Positions 16,564 through 26,130 are shown, numbered from the stretch's first letter. The stretch: DNA of 64,000 nucleotides from Bradyrhizobium prioriisuperbiae (GCF_032397745.1 NZ_CP135921.1:8854501-8918500), one strand, 5' to 3'. Notes: generated by a model not told the origin, from the letters alone. Numbers and translations: made by a program.

Positions 16564-17778
16564 CTAGCCGACGAGTTGGGTGACTGACAGCAGCGCCGTC
16601 ATGACCGAAACGATCAACCCGCCGACAACCGCACTGATAAAGACGATGGCGAGCGGACCGATGATTCCCACGATGCGGTCGAGATTGCGCTGCAGTTTCG
16701 CTTCATAGAATTCGGCAACTCGTCCGGAGAGAGTCGGCAACTGCCCGGTTTCTTCGCCCAGCCGCAGCATCCGCAGCGCCATCGGCGGCAGGCTGTTCGA
16801 GGCGGATAAAGCATCCGACAGTTTGCCGCCATGCCGCACCCGATCGGCGACGGCCATCCAGGCCGACGCGCTACCGGTCACCGACATGATGTCGACAAGG
16901 ATACGTAGCGTGGCCGTGAGATTGACTCCGCTGCCAAGCAGCACGCCGAGATTGCGGCAAAACAGACTGGTGCGGTAGAACTGGAAGATGCCGGCGATGC
17001 CAGGTATTTGCGAGATCGCATTCACCATCGCCGCGCGGGTGTCTGGCCGGCGCAACAGCCACCACATGGCGGCAATCACCGCGACCGACCCCAGCATCAT
17101 CACGGCGCCGTTGTCGCGAAGAAAATCGGACAGCTTCATGAAGACGCTGAGCGCGGAGTCCGATTTGGAGCCGAAGTCCTGCAGCACCGAGGAGAATTGC
17201 GGCAGCACGAACAGGATGAAAAACAGCATGACGCCGACGGCGGCGACCAGAACGAACGCCGGATATTGCATCGCGTCCGTCAGCTTGCGGCGCATCTGTT
17301 CGGAGCGCGCGCGTTCGGTTCCCAGCATTTCCAGCACCTGGTCGAGAGTGCCTGATACCTCACCGACTTTCACCAGCGCCACATACATCGCGGGAAACAG
17401 CGCCGGATGGGCCGCCACCGCGCTTGCGAAATTCTCGCCACTGAGCAGCGCGGCCCGCAATTTCGCAACCACCGGGCGCAACCGCCCGACATCGGCATCG
17501 CTGGCGAGCAGTTCCAGCGCATCGTCGAGGCGCGCGCCGGCTTTCAACAGCAATGCCAGGTCACGGGTAAATGTCGTCACTTCGGCCGCGGACGGCTTGT
17601 TGAACAAACTGAATCCGCCGGACGACGCCGCAGCTGCGCCCTTCTCCTCGATGGTCTCGATCGGCAGCAGCTTGAGATATTCGATGCGCTGGGCGACCTC
17701 CTTCGCGGTCGGCGCCGACAGCGTGCCGTGCACGATCTCCCCGTTCTGTGTCAGCGCCCGGTAGCGGAAATTTGGCAT
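16564..17778 (-). CDS. gspF: Type II secretion inner-membrane protein GspF
   Basis: The 404-residue protein has two GspF/PilC repeats, each a cytoplasmic helical domain (FTRDLALLLKAGARLDDALE, RTSLFCRNLGVLLGSGVNL) followed by membrane segments, three in all. The start MPNFRYRALTQNGEIVHG at 17778 is typical of the family. The frame reaching 18015 lies inside gspE. It forms the core of the inner-membrane platform next to GspE. gspE ends 8 bp upstream. Confidence 0.92.
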   Translation of the reverse strand: MPNFRYRALTQNGEIVHGTLSAPTAKEVAQRIEYLKLLPIETIEEKGAAAASSGGFSLFNKPSAAEVTTFTRDLALLLKAGARLDDALELLASDADVGRLRPVVAKLRAALLSGENFASAVAAHPALFPAMYVALVKVGEVSGTLDQVLEMLGTERARSEQMRRKLTDAMQYPAFVLVAAVGVMLFFILFVLPQFSSVLQDFGSKSDSALSVFMKLSDFLRDNGAVMMLGSVAVIAAMWWLLRRPDTRAAMVNAISQIPGIAGIFQFYRTSLFCRNLGVLLGSGVNLTATLRILVDIMSVTGSASAWMAVADRVRHGGKLSDALSASNSLPPMALRMLRLGEETGQLPTLSGRVAEFYEAKLQRNLDRIVGIIGPLAIVFISAVVGGLIVSVMTALLSVTQLVG

Positions 17779-17786
17779 GATTGGCC

Positions 17787-19463
17787 TTACCGCACGGTGG
17801 TGACGCGGAGGATTTCCGCAGGCGAAGTCAGACCGGCGCGGCATTTGGCGATGCCGTCGTCGAGCATGGTGGTCATCCCCTCGCGGATCGCGGTCTGGTC
17901 GATCTTCAGGCCGTCGGTCCGCTCGCCGATCAGTTCCCGAATCTCGTTGCTCAGTTCGAGCACCTCGAACACACCGAGCCGGCCGCGATAGCCGGTGCCG
18001 CCGCAGCGCTCGCAACCGCAGGGATCATGCAAGGTTTCGCCGGCCTGAAAGCCGAACGCACTGAGCCGGGGATCTTCGGTGATATCGGCCGCAGTCAGAA
18101 CTCTCGGTGTCTTGCAGCGCTCACACAACTGGCGAACCAGACGCTGGGCGATCACCGCACGCAGGGTGGAGCGCAGCAGATAGCCTTCGACACCGAGATC
18201 GAGCAGGCGGGGCACCGCCGCGGCGGCGGTTTCGGTGTGCAGCGTCGTCAGCACGAGATGCCCGGTCAGCGCGGCGTGAACGGCAACATGGGCGGTCTCG
18301 GTGTCGCGGACTTCGCCGACCATGATTACGTCAGGATCCTGGCGGACGAACGAGCGCAACGCCGCGGCGAACGTCAGCCCGATGGCGGGCTTGATCTGTG
18401 CTTGATTGACGCCGGGAATTTCATACTCGACCGGATCCTCGACGGTGAGGATTTTCCGGGTCGGTTCGTTCAGGATCGACAGGATGGTCGCCAGTGTCGT
18501 GGTCTTGCCGCTGCCGGTCGGACCGGTGATGACGATCAAACCGTGGGGCAGCTTCAGCAGCCGCCGCAGCTTGACGTCGTCGGCCGACGAGAACCCCAGC
18601 TTCTCGACCACCAGCAGGCCACGATCCTTCGGCAACAGGCGGATCACGGCGGATTCGCCGTGCTGCATCGGCATGATCGCAACACGGATATCGATGTCGG
18701 AGCGCCCCGCCCGCAGCCGCGCCGCGCCATCCTGCGGCAAGCGCCGTTCGGCGATATTGAGATTGGCGAGAATCTTGATGCGGGAAATCACCGCCTGCGG
18801 CAACACACCGGCTGGCGCCGCCACCGGCCGCAGCAGGCCATCGATCCGCATGCGAACAACAAGCCCGCTCTGAAAAGGCTCGATGTGAATATCGCTGGCG
18901 CGCAACTCGACAGCTTTTTCCAGGAGATCGCTGACGGCCCGAACCACCGGCGCGCCACTGGCGAGATCGCGCAGGCTCTCGATGTCGTCTTCGCGCGGCT
19001 GATGGGCTTCACCGGCGCCATGGGTCTCGACCGCCTCGTCGCCGAGGCGCTGGTTGAACGCGACGTTGAGATCCTCGACCGACGCCACCTTGATCGCAAT
19101 ATTTGCGCCGAGCACGATTTCAGCCGCCCGTCGCGCCGCCAGATCGGTCGGATCGGCCATGGCCAGCACCGCGCGGCCATCGTCGGATCGATAGGGAAAC
19201 ACCATCATCTCGCGCAGGAAGCGCTGCGAGAACGACGCCGCCAGAGGAGCCGCGGACAGGATGTTTTGCAAAGCGACCCGCTCGAGCTTCAAGAACCGCG
19301 CTGCCTCGTCGGCGAATTCATTCGCGGTCAGGTCGGTCAGTTCCCACAGTTTGCCTGCGAACTGTTCCGCGCCGCCGCGATCCACCGGCGCATCGCCAGC
19401 CGGCGCCAGACGATTGATCTGGCGAAGGTGCGCAACGAATTGCAAGGACTCGTCGCTGGTCAT
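17787..19463 (-). CDS. gspE: Type II secretion ATPase GspE
   Basis: The 558-residue secretion ATPase has an N1/N2 region (about 1-165) and the motor domain. Walker A GPTGSGKTTT is at about 314-323, the Asp box LTVEDPVEYEIPG at about 339-351, Walker B PDVIMVGEVRDTET at about 377-390 and the His box GHLVLTTLHT at about 401-410. A C-terminal zinc site is formed by Cys 447/450 and 484/487 (CERC and CERC). It is the first gene of the minus-strand gsp operon and powers pseudopilus assembly. It is divergent from gspD across a 357-bp gap. Confidence 0.94.
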   Translation of the reverse strand: MTSDESLQFVAHLRQINRLAPAGDAPVDRGGAEQFAGKLWELTDLTANEFADEAARFLKLERVALQNILSAAPLAASFSQRFLREMMVFPYRSDDGRAVLAMADPTDLAARRAAEIVLGANIAIKVASVEDLNVAFNQRLGDEAVETHGAGEAHQPREDDIESLRDLASGAPVVRAVSDLLEKAVELRASDIHIEPFQSGLVVRMRIDGLLRPVAAPAGVLPQAVISRIKILANLNIAERRLPQDGAARLRAGRSDIDIRVAIMPMQHGESAVIRLLPKDRGLLVVEKLGFSSADDVKLRRLLKLPHGLIVITGPTGSGKTTTLATILSILNEPTRKILTVEDPVEYEIPGVNQAQIKPAIGLTFAAALRSFVRQDPDVIMVGEVRDTETAHVAVHAALTGHLVLTTLHTETAAAAVPRLLDLGVEGYLLRSTLRAVIAQRLVRQLCERCKTPRVLTAADITEDPRLSAFGFQAGETLHDPCGCERCGGTGYRGRLGVFEVLELSNEIRELIGERTDGLKIDQTAIREGMTTMLDDGIAKCRAGLTSPAEILRVTTVR

Positions 19464-19820
19464 GCGTCTTTCCAGGCGTAATCGATCGCTCCCGCGCCCA
19501 TGCGTCGGGTCGCGGAGTGTCGGATCGCGAAGCTTCGGCCGGCCATCCTGCCGGTCTCGGTGGAAGGTGTTTTATTGATCCGAAGTGTGACACCTGTACG
19601 AAGCAGGCCACTTGGCGCGTCTTAAAAAAAATTTACCACAGCTCATTGATACGAATTTCTAGCAGGATGTTTGACGCAAATTGCTGGAACCCGGCGAGTG
19701 TAGCCTGCAACCCGCATCACCAATTTATTACTGTCATACTCCATCGCTAAGGATTGCCTACACGTTTGGATCAATCGCTCGCATGATCCGTCAGGCCGAG
19801 CATTAGAGAGCGGCACAAGC
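19464..19820. promoter_or_regulatory. Divergent promoter region between gspE and gspD
   Basis: This 357-bp gap must carry promoters for the two halves of the T2SS locus. The central part (about 19620-19750) is clearly A/T-richer than the surroundings, including an eight-A run followed by TTTA and the stretch CCAATTTATTACTGTCATAC. I see no ORF with coding character and no clean operator. Confidence 0.5.
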
Positions 19821-22136
19821 ATGGTATGCGTCGGCAACCGAAGCCGGTACCCGACGGCGGGTCGAAGCATCTGCACGGCATTCGTGCTGCTGTGTGTCGG
19901 CCTGCTGGCATCCTGCAACTCCGCGACGGTGACGTCGAACACCTCAGGCGATATCGATGTGCTCGACAAGGTGCGCTCGATCGACACCCTGCCCCGCAAT
20001 CCACAGCCGATCGGCAATGACACCACGAACACCGCGTCGCGCAGCCGCGCGGCCGTGTTCGAAGGCACCGAGGTCTCCGAGATTCCCGAGGCGCGACCGC
20101 GGCCGACCGCAAGTGGAAGCGGCTTCGACCTGAATTTCGAGAACACGCCGGTCGCGACCGTGGCAAAGGTGGTGCTGGGCGACATTCTGGGCACCGGCTA
20201 CACCATCGATCCGCGGGTGCAGGGCACCGTGAGCCTAGTGTCGGTCAAACCTGTGCCTAAATCGGACATCCCTTTCGTGCTGGAAAACGCGCTGCGACTC
20301 AGCGGCGTCGTGCTGGTCCGCGACACCGCCGGTTATCGCCTAACGCCGCTCGGTGATGCGGTCGGTGCCGGCCGTGTCGACGGGGTTGCCGCGAACCCGG
20401 AACCCGGCTACGGCGTCTCCGTCGTTCCATTACAATATGTGTCTGCGCCGACGCTGCTGAAGCTGATGGACAGTTTCGCGACCAAGCCCGGCATGGTGCG
20501 CGCCGATTCCACCCGAAACATCCTGCTGATTCAGGGCAGCGGCGCCGAGCGTCGCACCGCAGTGGATACCGCACTGAGCTTCGACGTCGACTGGATGCGT
20601 GGCCAGTCGGTCGGAATCTACCCGATCTCCAGCAGCAGCCCCGAGCCGATCATTGCCGAACTCGAGAAGATCGTGGACTCCGGCGAAAATGGCCTCAGCC
20701 AGAACGTCATCAAATTCCAGCCGGTCAGCCGCCTCAACGCCATCATGGTGGTGAGCCGGAAGCCCGCCCTGCTGCAGACCGCCGCGACCTGGATCAAGCG
20801 GCTCGACCGCTCCGACACCGCCCGCACCAGCGTGCACGTCTACCGGGTAAAATACGGCGACGCCAAGCAGATCGGCAAGGTTCTCTCCGACATGTTCATC
20901 GGTGGATCGTCGTCGGGCTCGCTCGACAGCTCCGATAGCCAGATCGCCCCGGGATCCGGCACGTCGTCGAGTTCCAGCACCGATCGCCTGTCGATGAATC
21001 AGAACTCGCAGTCATCACCCGGTGGATTCGGCGCCCGTGGCGGAGCCGGCGGCAGCGGCACATCGGGCTTCGGGTCAGGCTTCGGCGCCTCGCCGGCAAC
21101 GGTCCCGGCTGCCGCCGCGGCCGGCACGGGAACCGACACCACCGCCCGAAGCTCGGGTTCGGGCTCCCCGATGATGCAGGGCGTGCGGATTACACCTGAC
21201 GTGGTCAACAACACCCTGTTGATCTATGCGGACCAGCAAAACTACCAGATCATCGAAGCGACGCTGCGGCAGGTCGACCAGCCGCAGCTGCAGGTGGCGA
21301 TCGAAGCCACCATCGCCGAGGTCACCCTCACCAACGAGCTGGCCTACGGGGTCCAGTTCTATCTGAGGAACAAAAACGGCTCGCTCCTCAACACTCAAGC
21401 GGCATCCGCGCCGGCCACCACCACCGACCCCGTCACCGGCGTTGTATCGGCCGCGGGATCGCTGACCAATGCGTACATCAACCAGGCCTTTCCGGGATTC
21501 AACTTCCTGGTCGGTTCGGCGACACAGCCCAACGTGATCCTGGATGCCCTGCACACCGTCACCAGTGTCAAGGTGCTGTCCAACCCGTCTCTGGTCGTGG
21601 TCAACAACCAGAAGGCAACGCTGCAGGTCGGCGACGTGGTGCCGGTGTCCACCGGCAGCGCCACGGTGCTGACCACCAGCAACACCGTGGTCAACACCAT
21701 CGACTATCGCAACACCGGCATCATCCTGAACGTGTCGCCCCGCATCAGCGTCAACGGCACCGTGCGGCTCGACGTCGAGCAGGAGATCAGCAACGTCTCC
21801 ACCGCGACCGCCGCCAGCCTGACGCCGACGGTGTCGGAGCGGAAGGTCAAGAGCTCGATCTCGGTCGCGAACGGCCAGACCGTGCTACTGGCAGGCCTGA
21901 TCAGCGAGCAGCAGAACGGCAATCGCAACGGCATTCCCGGGCTGGACCAGATTCCCGGCCTCGGCGACGCCTTCGGCCATCAGGACAAAAAGACCACCCG
22001 CACCGAGCTGATCATCTTCATCCGCCCGCAGATTATCCGGGATGGCACAGACGCTCATTCCGTGGCGGAAGAACTGCGGTCGAAATTGCGCGGCAATATC
22101 GGCGTCAGTTCGGTATCGGGCCCCAGTATTCGCTGA
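19821..22136 (+). CDS. gspD: Type II secretion secretin GspD (lipoprotein)
   Basis: The 771-residue outer-membrane secretin has a lipobox LASC with Cys 32, so it is probably a self-targeting lipoprotein. Periplasmic domains N0 (about 100-170), N1 (195-255), N2 (263-330) and N3 (from 338) are followed by the secretin barrel (about 480-745; VVPVSTGSATVLTTSNTVVN, IDYRNTGIILNVSPRI). N3 is interrupted by a Gly/Ser/Ala-rich loop of about 90 residues (361-450). It is the exit pore for substrates, transcribed divergently from the rest of the apparatus. The Sel1 gene follows 35 bp later. Confidence 0.93.
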   Translation: MVCVGNRSRYPTAGRSICTAFVLLCVGLLASCNSATVTSNTSGDIDVLDKVRSIDTLPRNPQPIGNDTTNTASRSRAAVFEGTEVSEIPEARPRPTASGSGFDLNFENTPVATVAKVVLGDILGTGYTIDPRVQGTVSLVSVKPVPKSDIPFVLENALRLSGVVLVRDTAGYRLTPLGDAVGAGRVDGVAANPEPGYGVSVVPLQYVSAPTLLKLMDSFATKPGMVRADSTRNILLIQGSGAERRTAVDTALSFDVDWMRGQSVGIYPISSSSPEPIIAELEKIVDSGENGLSQNVIKFQPVSRLNAIMVVSRKPALLQTAATWIKRLDRSDTARTSVHVYRVKYGDAKQIGKVLSDMFIGGSSSGSLDSSDSQIAPGSGTSSSSSTDRLSMNQNSQSSPGGFGARGGAGGSGTSGFGSGFGASPATVPAAAAAGTGTDTTARSSGSGSPMMQGVRITPDVVNNTLLIYADQQNYQIIEATLRQVDQPQLQVAIEATIAEVTLTNELAYGVQFYLRNKNGSLLNTQAASAPATTTDPVTGVVSAAGSLTNAYINQAFPGFNFLVGSATQPNVILDALHTVTSVKVLSNPSLVVVNNQKATLQVGDVVPVSTGSATVLTTSNTVVNTIDYRNTGIILNVSPRISVNGTVRLDVEQEISNVSTATAASLTPTVSERKVKSSISVANGQTVLLAGLISEQQNGNRNGIPGLDQIPGLGDAFGHQDKKTTRTELIIFIRPQIIRDGTDAHSVAEELRSKLRGNIGVSSVSGPSIR

Positions 22137-22171
22137 CGTCGCGCACCCCAACGAGTCGAAGGATCAATCCC

Positions 22172-22657
22172 GTGTTACGCGCCGCTTCCGTACTGTTGTT
22201 GGCGATTTGGCTGCTCGGCATTGCGCCGATACAGCCGGCTGGCGCCGGCGGGCTGTCGCGCGGAACCAGCGCTTATGCGCAAGGTGACTATGTCCGTGCT
22301 GCGAAGGAGCTGTCCCCGCTAGCGCGGCGCGGCAATGCGCGAGCACAGGCGATGCTCGGCTTCATGTACGAGCACGGCTTCGGCGTACCTCAGGCCTATG
22401 AGGTGGCCGCCGATCTCTATATGCAGGCGGCACAACGCGGCGATCCGTTTGCGCAATGCGCGATCGGGCTGCTGTACGACAAGGGCCATGGCGTCCCGGA
22501 AAACGTCGAGCTCGCCTACATGTGGCTGTCGCGGGCGACCGCCCACGCACCCAGGCGCCAGCGCGACTATTATCAGCGGCTGCGCGATGCGGTGGCATCC
22601 AAGATGACACCGGGCCAGATTCGCGAGGGGCAGCGGCTGTCCTTGATGGTGTATTGA
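22172..22657 (+). CDS. Secreted Sel1-repeat protein
   Basis: The 161-residue protein starts at GTG with GAAGGATC upstream. A signal peptide (about 1-25) precedes about three Sel1-like repeats of roughly 36 residues (ARAQAMLGFMYEHGFGVPQ, PFAQCAIGLLYDKGHGVPE), which form an alpha-solenoid for protein binding. It is 35 bp after gspD on the same strand, so probably co-transcribed. A role as a periplasmic accessory or pilotin-like partner of the secretin is possible but unproven. Confidence 0.8.
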   Translation: MLRAASVLLLAIWLLGIAPIQPAGAGGLSRGTSAYAQGDYVRAAKELSPLARRGNARAQAMLGFMYEHGFGVPQAYEVAADLYMQAAQRGDPFAQCAIGLLYDKGHGVPENVELAYMWLSRATAHAPRRQRDYYQRLRDAVASKMTPGQIREGQRLSLMVY

Positions 22658-22673
22658 GGCCGGTCAGCCGGCC
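22658..22673. terminator. Small GC hairpin between convergent Sel1 and hutC genes
   Basis: GGCCGG-TCAG-CCGGCC, a perfect 6-bp stem, starts directly after the Sel1 stop and overlaps the last bases of hutC. There is no T-run, so it is at best a weak bidirectional terminator. Confidence 0.35.
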
Positions 22674-23401
22674 GGCGTGAAACGCGCGACCAGATCGTAC
22701 AGATGCCCGGGATGGGTGATGCGCACCGCGGTGATCGGCTCGCCGCCGCGCCAGGTCCGCCGCTCGATCACCAGGCATGCGGCGCCGACATCGATTTTCA
22801 GCGCGGCCGCCAGCCGTTTGTCGGCATTGCCGGCGGTGATCCGGTGCTCGGCTTCGGTCCACGGCACATGGCCGACCAGCCAGGTGTTCGGTGGCGTCAC
22901 CGTAAAATCCTCTTGCTGGGCTTCGGGCACGGCGCGCAGATTGATCAGCCGGTCTTCCAGCGCGAACGGCTGGCCATGCGCATCATGGCGGCACTGCAAC
23001 GCCAGCACCGGCGCACGCACGGCAACGCCGAGCCGGGCCTTGTCATGTGACGAGGCCGGACGCTTGGTAAATTCAAGCAGCCGATAGCCATATTGCTCAC
23101 CACGCTGCTCGACCTCCGCCTTCATATCCGGAATCTGCAGGATGGCGGACTGCACCCGCGGCCGCGCCACGAAACTGCCGGCACGGCGACGCCGCTCGAC
23201 AAGCCCCGCCGCCGCAAGCCCGGACAACACCTTGTTCACGGTCATGCGCGAGCAGGCATAACGCACCATCAGCTCATGCTCGACCGGTACGCGATGTCCC
23301 GGGGGCCACGCGCCGGACAGGATCTTGCCTTCGAGATCGCTGCGAATGCGCTGGTAGAGCGCGGTCACCCCGTTCGTCACCGGCTTCGGTCGCATCGTCA
23401 T
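22664..23401 (-). CDS. hutC: Histidine utilization repressor HutC (GntR/HutC family)
   Basis: The 245-residue regulator has an N-terminal GntR winged helix (ALYQRIRSDLEGKILSGAWP, MVRYACSRMTVNKVLSGL; about 12-70) and a C-terminal UTRA/chorismate-lyase-like effector domain (about 95-240; PFALEDRLINLRAVPE, LVIERRTWRGGEPITAVRI). In known hut systems HutC binds urocanate and releases its operators. The start at 23401 overlaps the hutF stop by ATGA, so hutF-hutC form one operon. The site at 24807-24816 is its likely operator. Confidence 0.92.
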   Translation of the reverse strand: MTMRPKPVTNGVTALYQRIRSDLEGKILSGAWPPGHRVPVEHELMVRYACSRMTVNKVLSGLAAAGLVERRRRAGSFVARPRVQSAILQIPDMKAEVEQRGEQYGYRLLEFTKRPASSHDKARLGVAVRAPVLALQCRHDAHGQPFALEDRLINLRAVPEAQQEDFTVTPPNTWLVGHVPWTEAEHRITAGNADKRLAAALKIDVGAACLVIERRTWRGGEPITAVRITHPGHLYDLVARFTPAG

Positions 23402-24753
23402 GCCGCAAGCAGCCGTTCCAGCCGCTGACGGAAGCGCGCGGCAATCTTGTCCTTGTCGTGATGCCGACCGCCAGCCACGACCTTGCGGCCACCAACCCAA
23501 ACGCAATCCACGGCCGCCCGCCCGGCGGCAAAAATCCAGCTGTCGAGAATCGCATCATGCGTGCGGCCGGCGAAGGCAATATGCCCGGTTTCGAGGCTGG
23601 CGATGTCAGCGAAATGTCCGACGGCCAGTCCCGCCTCAGCGCCGAGCGCCTGCGCCCCACCCGCGAGTGCGCCATCGAACAGCGTGCGGCCGGTCGAGAC
23701 CGACGCTCCGGTGACGACATTGCGCGCCCGGTTCCCGAGACGTTGTGAATATTCCAGTAGCCGCAATTCGTCGGCAGCCCCGATCAGGACATTGGAATCC
23801 GATCCCACGCCATAACGTCCGCCGTGCGCGAGGAACTCGGGTGCATTAAAAATGCCGTCGCCGAGATTGGCCTCGGTGATCGGGCACAGGCCGGCAATGG
23901 CGCCGGCCTCGGCCATGCCGCGCAACTCGTCAGGCGTGGTGTGGGTGGCGTGGATGAAGCACCAGCGACGATCGATCGGTGCGTGATCCATCAGCCAGGC
24001 GACCGGCCGCTGGCCACTCCAGGCCAGGCACTCCTCGACCTCGCGCGTCTGCTCGGCGACATGGATGTGAATCGGGCCGTTCTCGGCCAGCGGCACGATC
24101 GCGATCAGCTCATCGGGCGTGACCGCACGCAGCGAATGCGGCGCGATGCCGACGATGGCGGCCGGCTGTCCGGCAACCGCTTGCCGGCTCTCCTCCATCA
24201 GCCGGGAAAAACGATCGAGATCGTTGATGAAACGCCGCTGGCCAGCATCCGGCGCTCGCCCGCCAAAGCCAGCATGGGCATAAAACACCGGCAGCAACGT
24301 CAAAGCGATGCCGGTGGCCTGTGACGCCGTCGCGATCCGCACCGCGAGCTCGGCGATGTTCTGGTACGGCGTACCGGAAACATCATGGTGTACATAGTGA
24401 AATTCACCGACCCGGGTGAATCCTGATTCCAGCATCTCCACATAGGCCTGCGCGGCAATCGCCTCGATATCGTCCGGCGTCATCCGCTCGACGAACCGGT
24501 ACATCACCTCGCGCCAGGTCCAGAAACTGTCGGACGACGATCCCCGCACCTCCGCGAGGCCGGCCATGCCGCGCTGGAAGGCGTGACTATGAAGATTCGG
24601 CAGCCCCGGCAGCGCGAGCGCGTGATGCTCGTCGCCCGGCTCGGGCCGACTGTCCGGCGCGATATCTGTGATGCGGCCGGCTTCGATACTCAGCCTGACA
24701 TTCCGCGCCCAGCCCTGCGGCAGCAATGCGTCTTTGAAGAACAGCCCTGTCAC
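23398..24753 (-). CDS. hutF: N-formimidoyl-L-glutamate deiminase HutF
   Basis: The 451-residue amidohydrolase-superfamily enzyme converts N-formimino-L-glutamate to N-formyl-L-glutamate and ammonia. Seen are the metal motif LPNLHSHAFQRGMAGL (about 52-67), FHYVHHD, the ligand region IHIHVAEQTREVEEC, and GVGSDSNVLI, all typical of HutF. The start is GTG at 24753 with AGGGAG six bases upstream. This gives the usual family length, and the longer reading frame runs into hutI. It is divergent from hutI and coupled to hutC. Confidence 0.93.
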   Translation of the reverse strand: MTGLFFKDALLPQGWARNVRLSIEAGRITDIAPDSRPEPGDEHHALALPGLPNLHSHAFQRGMAGLAEVRGSSSDSFWTWREVMYRFVERMTPDDIEAIAAQAYVEMLESGFTRVGEFHYVHHDVSGTPYQNIAELAVRIATASQATGIALTLLPVFYAHAGFGGRAPDAGQRRFINDLDRFSRLMEESRQAVAGQPAAIVGIAPHSLRAVTPDELIAIVPLAENGPIHIHVAEQTREVEECLAWSGQRPVAWLMDHAPIDRRWCFIHATHTTPDELRGMAEAGAIAGLCPITEANLGDGIFNAPEFLAHGGRYGVGSDSNVLIGAADELRLLEYSQRLGNRARNVVTGASVSTGRTLFDGALAGGAQALGAEAGLAVGHFADIASLETGHIAFAGRTHDAILDSWIFAAGRAAVDCVWVGGRKVVAGGRHHDKDKIAARFRQRLERLLAA

Positions 24754-24806
24754 GGCAGGCTCCCTATCCCTGGCGAAGCTCTGGACAGCTTTCAGCGGAT
24801 CTAATA

Positions 24807-24816
24807 TGTATAGACA
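24807..24816. promoter_or_regulatory. HutC operator candidate
   Basis: TGTATAGACA is one base away from the palindromic TGTATATACA core of HutC sites described in pseudomonads. It lies in the 102-bp gap between divergent hutF and hutI, in a locally A/T-rich stretch (CTAATATGTATAGACAAATA), so it would control both operons. Confidence 0.68.
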
Positions 24817-24855
24817 AATAGACGGCCTGCCAAGCACCCGTGAGCTTCGACCATC

Positions 24856-26064
24856 ATGACCGTTGTTGATCGCATCTGGCACCGGTGTCGCCTTGCGACG
24901 CTGTCCCCTTCCCGGCAAGGTCTTGGGATCGTCGACGACGGCCTGATCGCCGCGCGCGACGGCCGCATCGTCTATGCCGGCCCGGCCGCGGACGCCCCCG
25001 CATTCGACGCAAAAGAGCGGATCGACTGCGGTGAACGCTGGATCACCCCGGGCTTGATCGATTGCCACACTCATTTGGTCTATGGCGGCAACCGCGCCCA
25101 CGAGTTCGAGCAGCGCCTGGCCGGCGCCAGCTATGAGGAGATTGCCCGCGCCGGCGGCGGCATCGTCTCCACCGTCAAGACGACGCGCGAAGCCAGCGTC
25201 GACGACCTGGTGGCAACAGCCAAGCCGCGACTTGATGCTTTGATCGCGGAAGGGGTCACCACCATCGAAATCAAGTCGGGCTACGGCCTCGAACTCGTAA
25301 CCGAACGCCGGCAGCTTCAGGCCGCACGACGGCTTGGCGAGGAGAACACGGTGTCGGTCCGCACCACGTTTCTCGGGGCGCACACCACCCCGCCCGACAT
25401 GAAGGGCCAAAGCGCCGCCTATATCGATCGCGTCTGCAACGAGATGCTGCCGGCAATTGCTGCGGATGGCCTGGCAGACGCCGTCGACGCCTTCTGCGAG
25501 ACCATTGCGTTCTCGCCGGAAGAAACTGCGCGGGTTTTCACCAAAGCCCGCGAGCTCGGTCTTCCAGTGCGCCTGCATGCGGACCAGCTTTCCAACCTGC
25601 ACGGCGCGGCGCTGGCCGCAAAATTCGGCGCGCTGTCGGCGGACCATCTCGAATATGCCGATGAGGCCGGCGTCGCGGCGATGAAGGCCGCCGGCACCGT
25701 GGCCGTGGTGCTGCCCGGCGCCTACTACTTCATCCGCGAGCATCAGGTGCCGCCGATCGCTCACATGCGCAGCAATGGCGTGCCGATTGCGCTTGCGACC
25801 GATTGCAATCCCGGCACCTCACCGCTGACCTCGATCCTGCTCACCATGAACATGGGCGCCACGCTGTTTCGGCTCACGGTCGACGAATGCATTGCCGCGG
25901 TGACGCGGGAAGCGGCACGCGCGCTCGGCCAATTCGATGAGGTCGGCAGCCTCGAGGCCGGCAAGCGCTGTGATCTCGCGATCTGGGATATCGGACGACC
26001 CGCCGAGCTGGTGTACCGGATGGGGTTCAATCCGCTGCATGCGCGGGTCTACCGCGGCCAATAA
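24856..26064 (+). CDS. hutI: Imidazolonepropionase HutI
   Basis: The 402-residue zinc/iron amidohydrolase opens the ring of 4-imidazolone-5-propanoate to N-formimino-L-glutamate. It shows [20 protein letters not shown] (about 72-91) with the metal-binding Hx[21 protein letters not shown], the SGYGLE motif, and [10 protein letters not shown] near the C-terminus, all family signatures. It is followed 66 bp later by hutU. In many genomes hutH lies here; it does not. Confidence 0.95.
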   Translation: MTVVDRIWHRCRLATLSPSRQGLGIVDDGLIAARDGRIVYAGPAADAPAFDAKERIDCGERWITPGLIDCHTHLVYGGNRAHEFEQRLAGASYEEIARAGGGIVSTVKTTREASVDDLVATAKPRLDALIAEGVTTIEIKSGYGLELVTERRQLQAARRLGEENTVSVRTTFLGAHTTPPDMKGQSAAYIDRVCNEMLPAIAADGLADAVDAFCETIAFSPEETARVFTKARELGLPVRLHADQLSNLHGAALAAKFGALSADHLEYADEAGVAAMKAAGTVAVVLPGAYYFIREHQVPPIAHMRSNGVPIALATDCNPGTSPLTSILLTMNMGATLFRLTVDECIAAVTREAARALGQFDEVGSLEAGKRCDLAIWDIGRPAELVYRMGFNPLHARVYRGQ

Positions 26065-26130
26065 CCATCGACGTTTGCACCGGCGGCGACGCACTGCCGC
26101 AGAGGCCACCGATATCAAGGGATAACCAAC

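Noticed and set aside
17781..19481. A 566-codon open frame antisense to gspE
   Set aside because: It lies wholly opposite an intact GspE with all ATPase motifs. No family resemblance.
24754..25764. N-terminal extension of the hutF frame by over 300 codons
   Set aside because: It runs antisense through hutI. A GTG with AGGGAG at 24753 gives the normal HutF length.
26065..26130. Remnant of a deleted hutH between hutI and hutU
   Set aside because: The 66-bp gap shows no residual coding similarity that I can recognise. hutH may simply be elsewhere.
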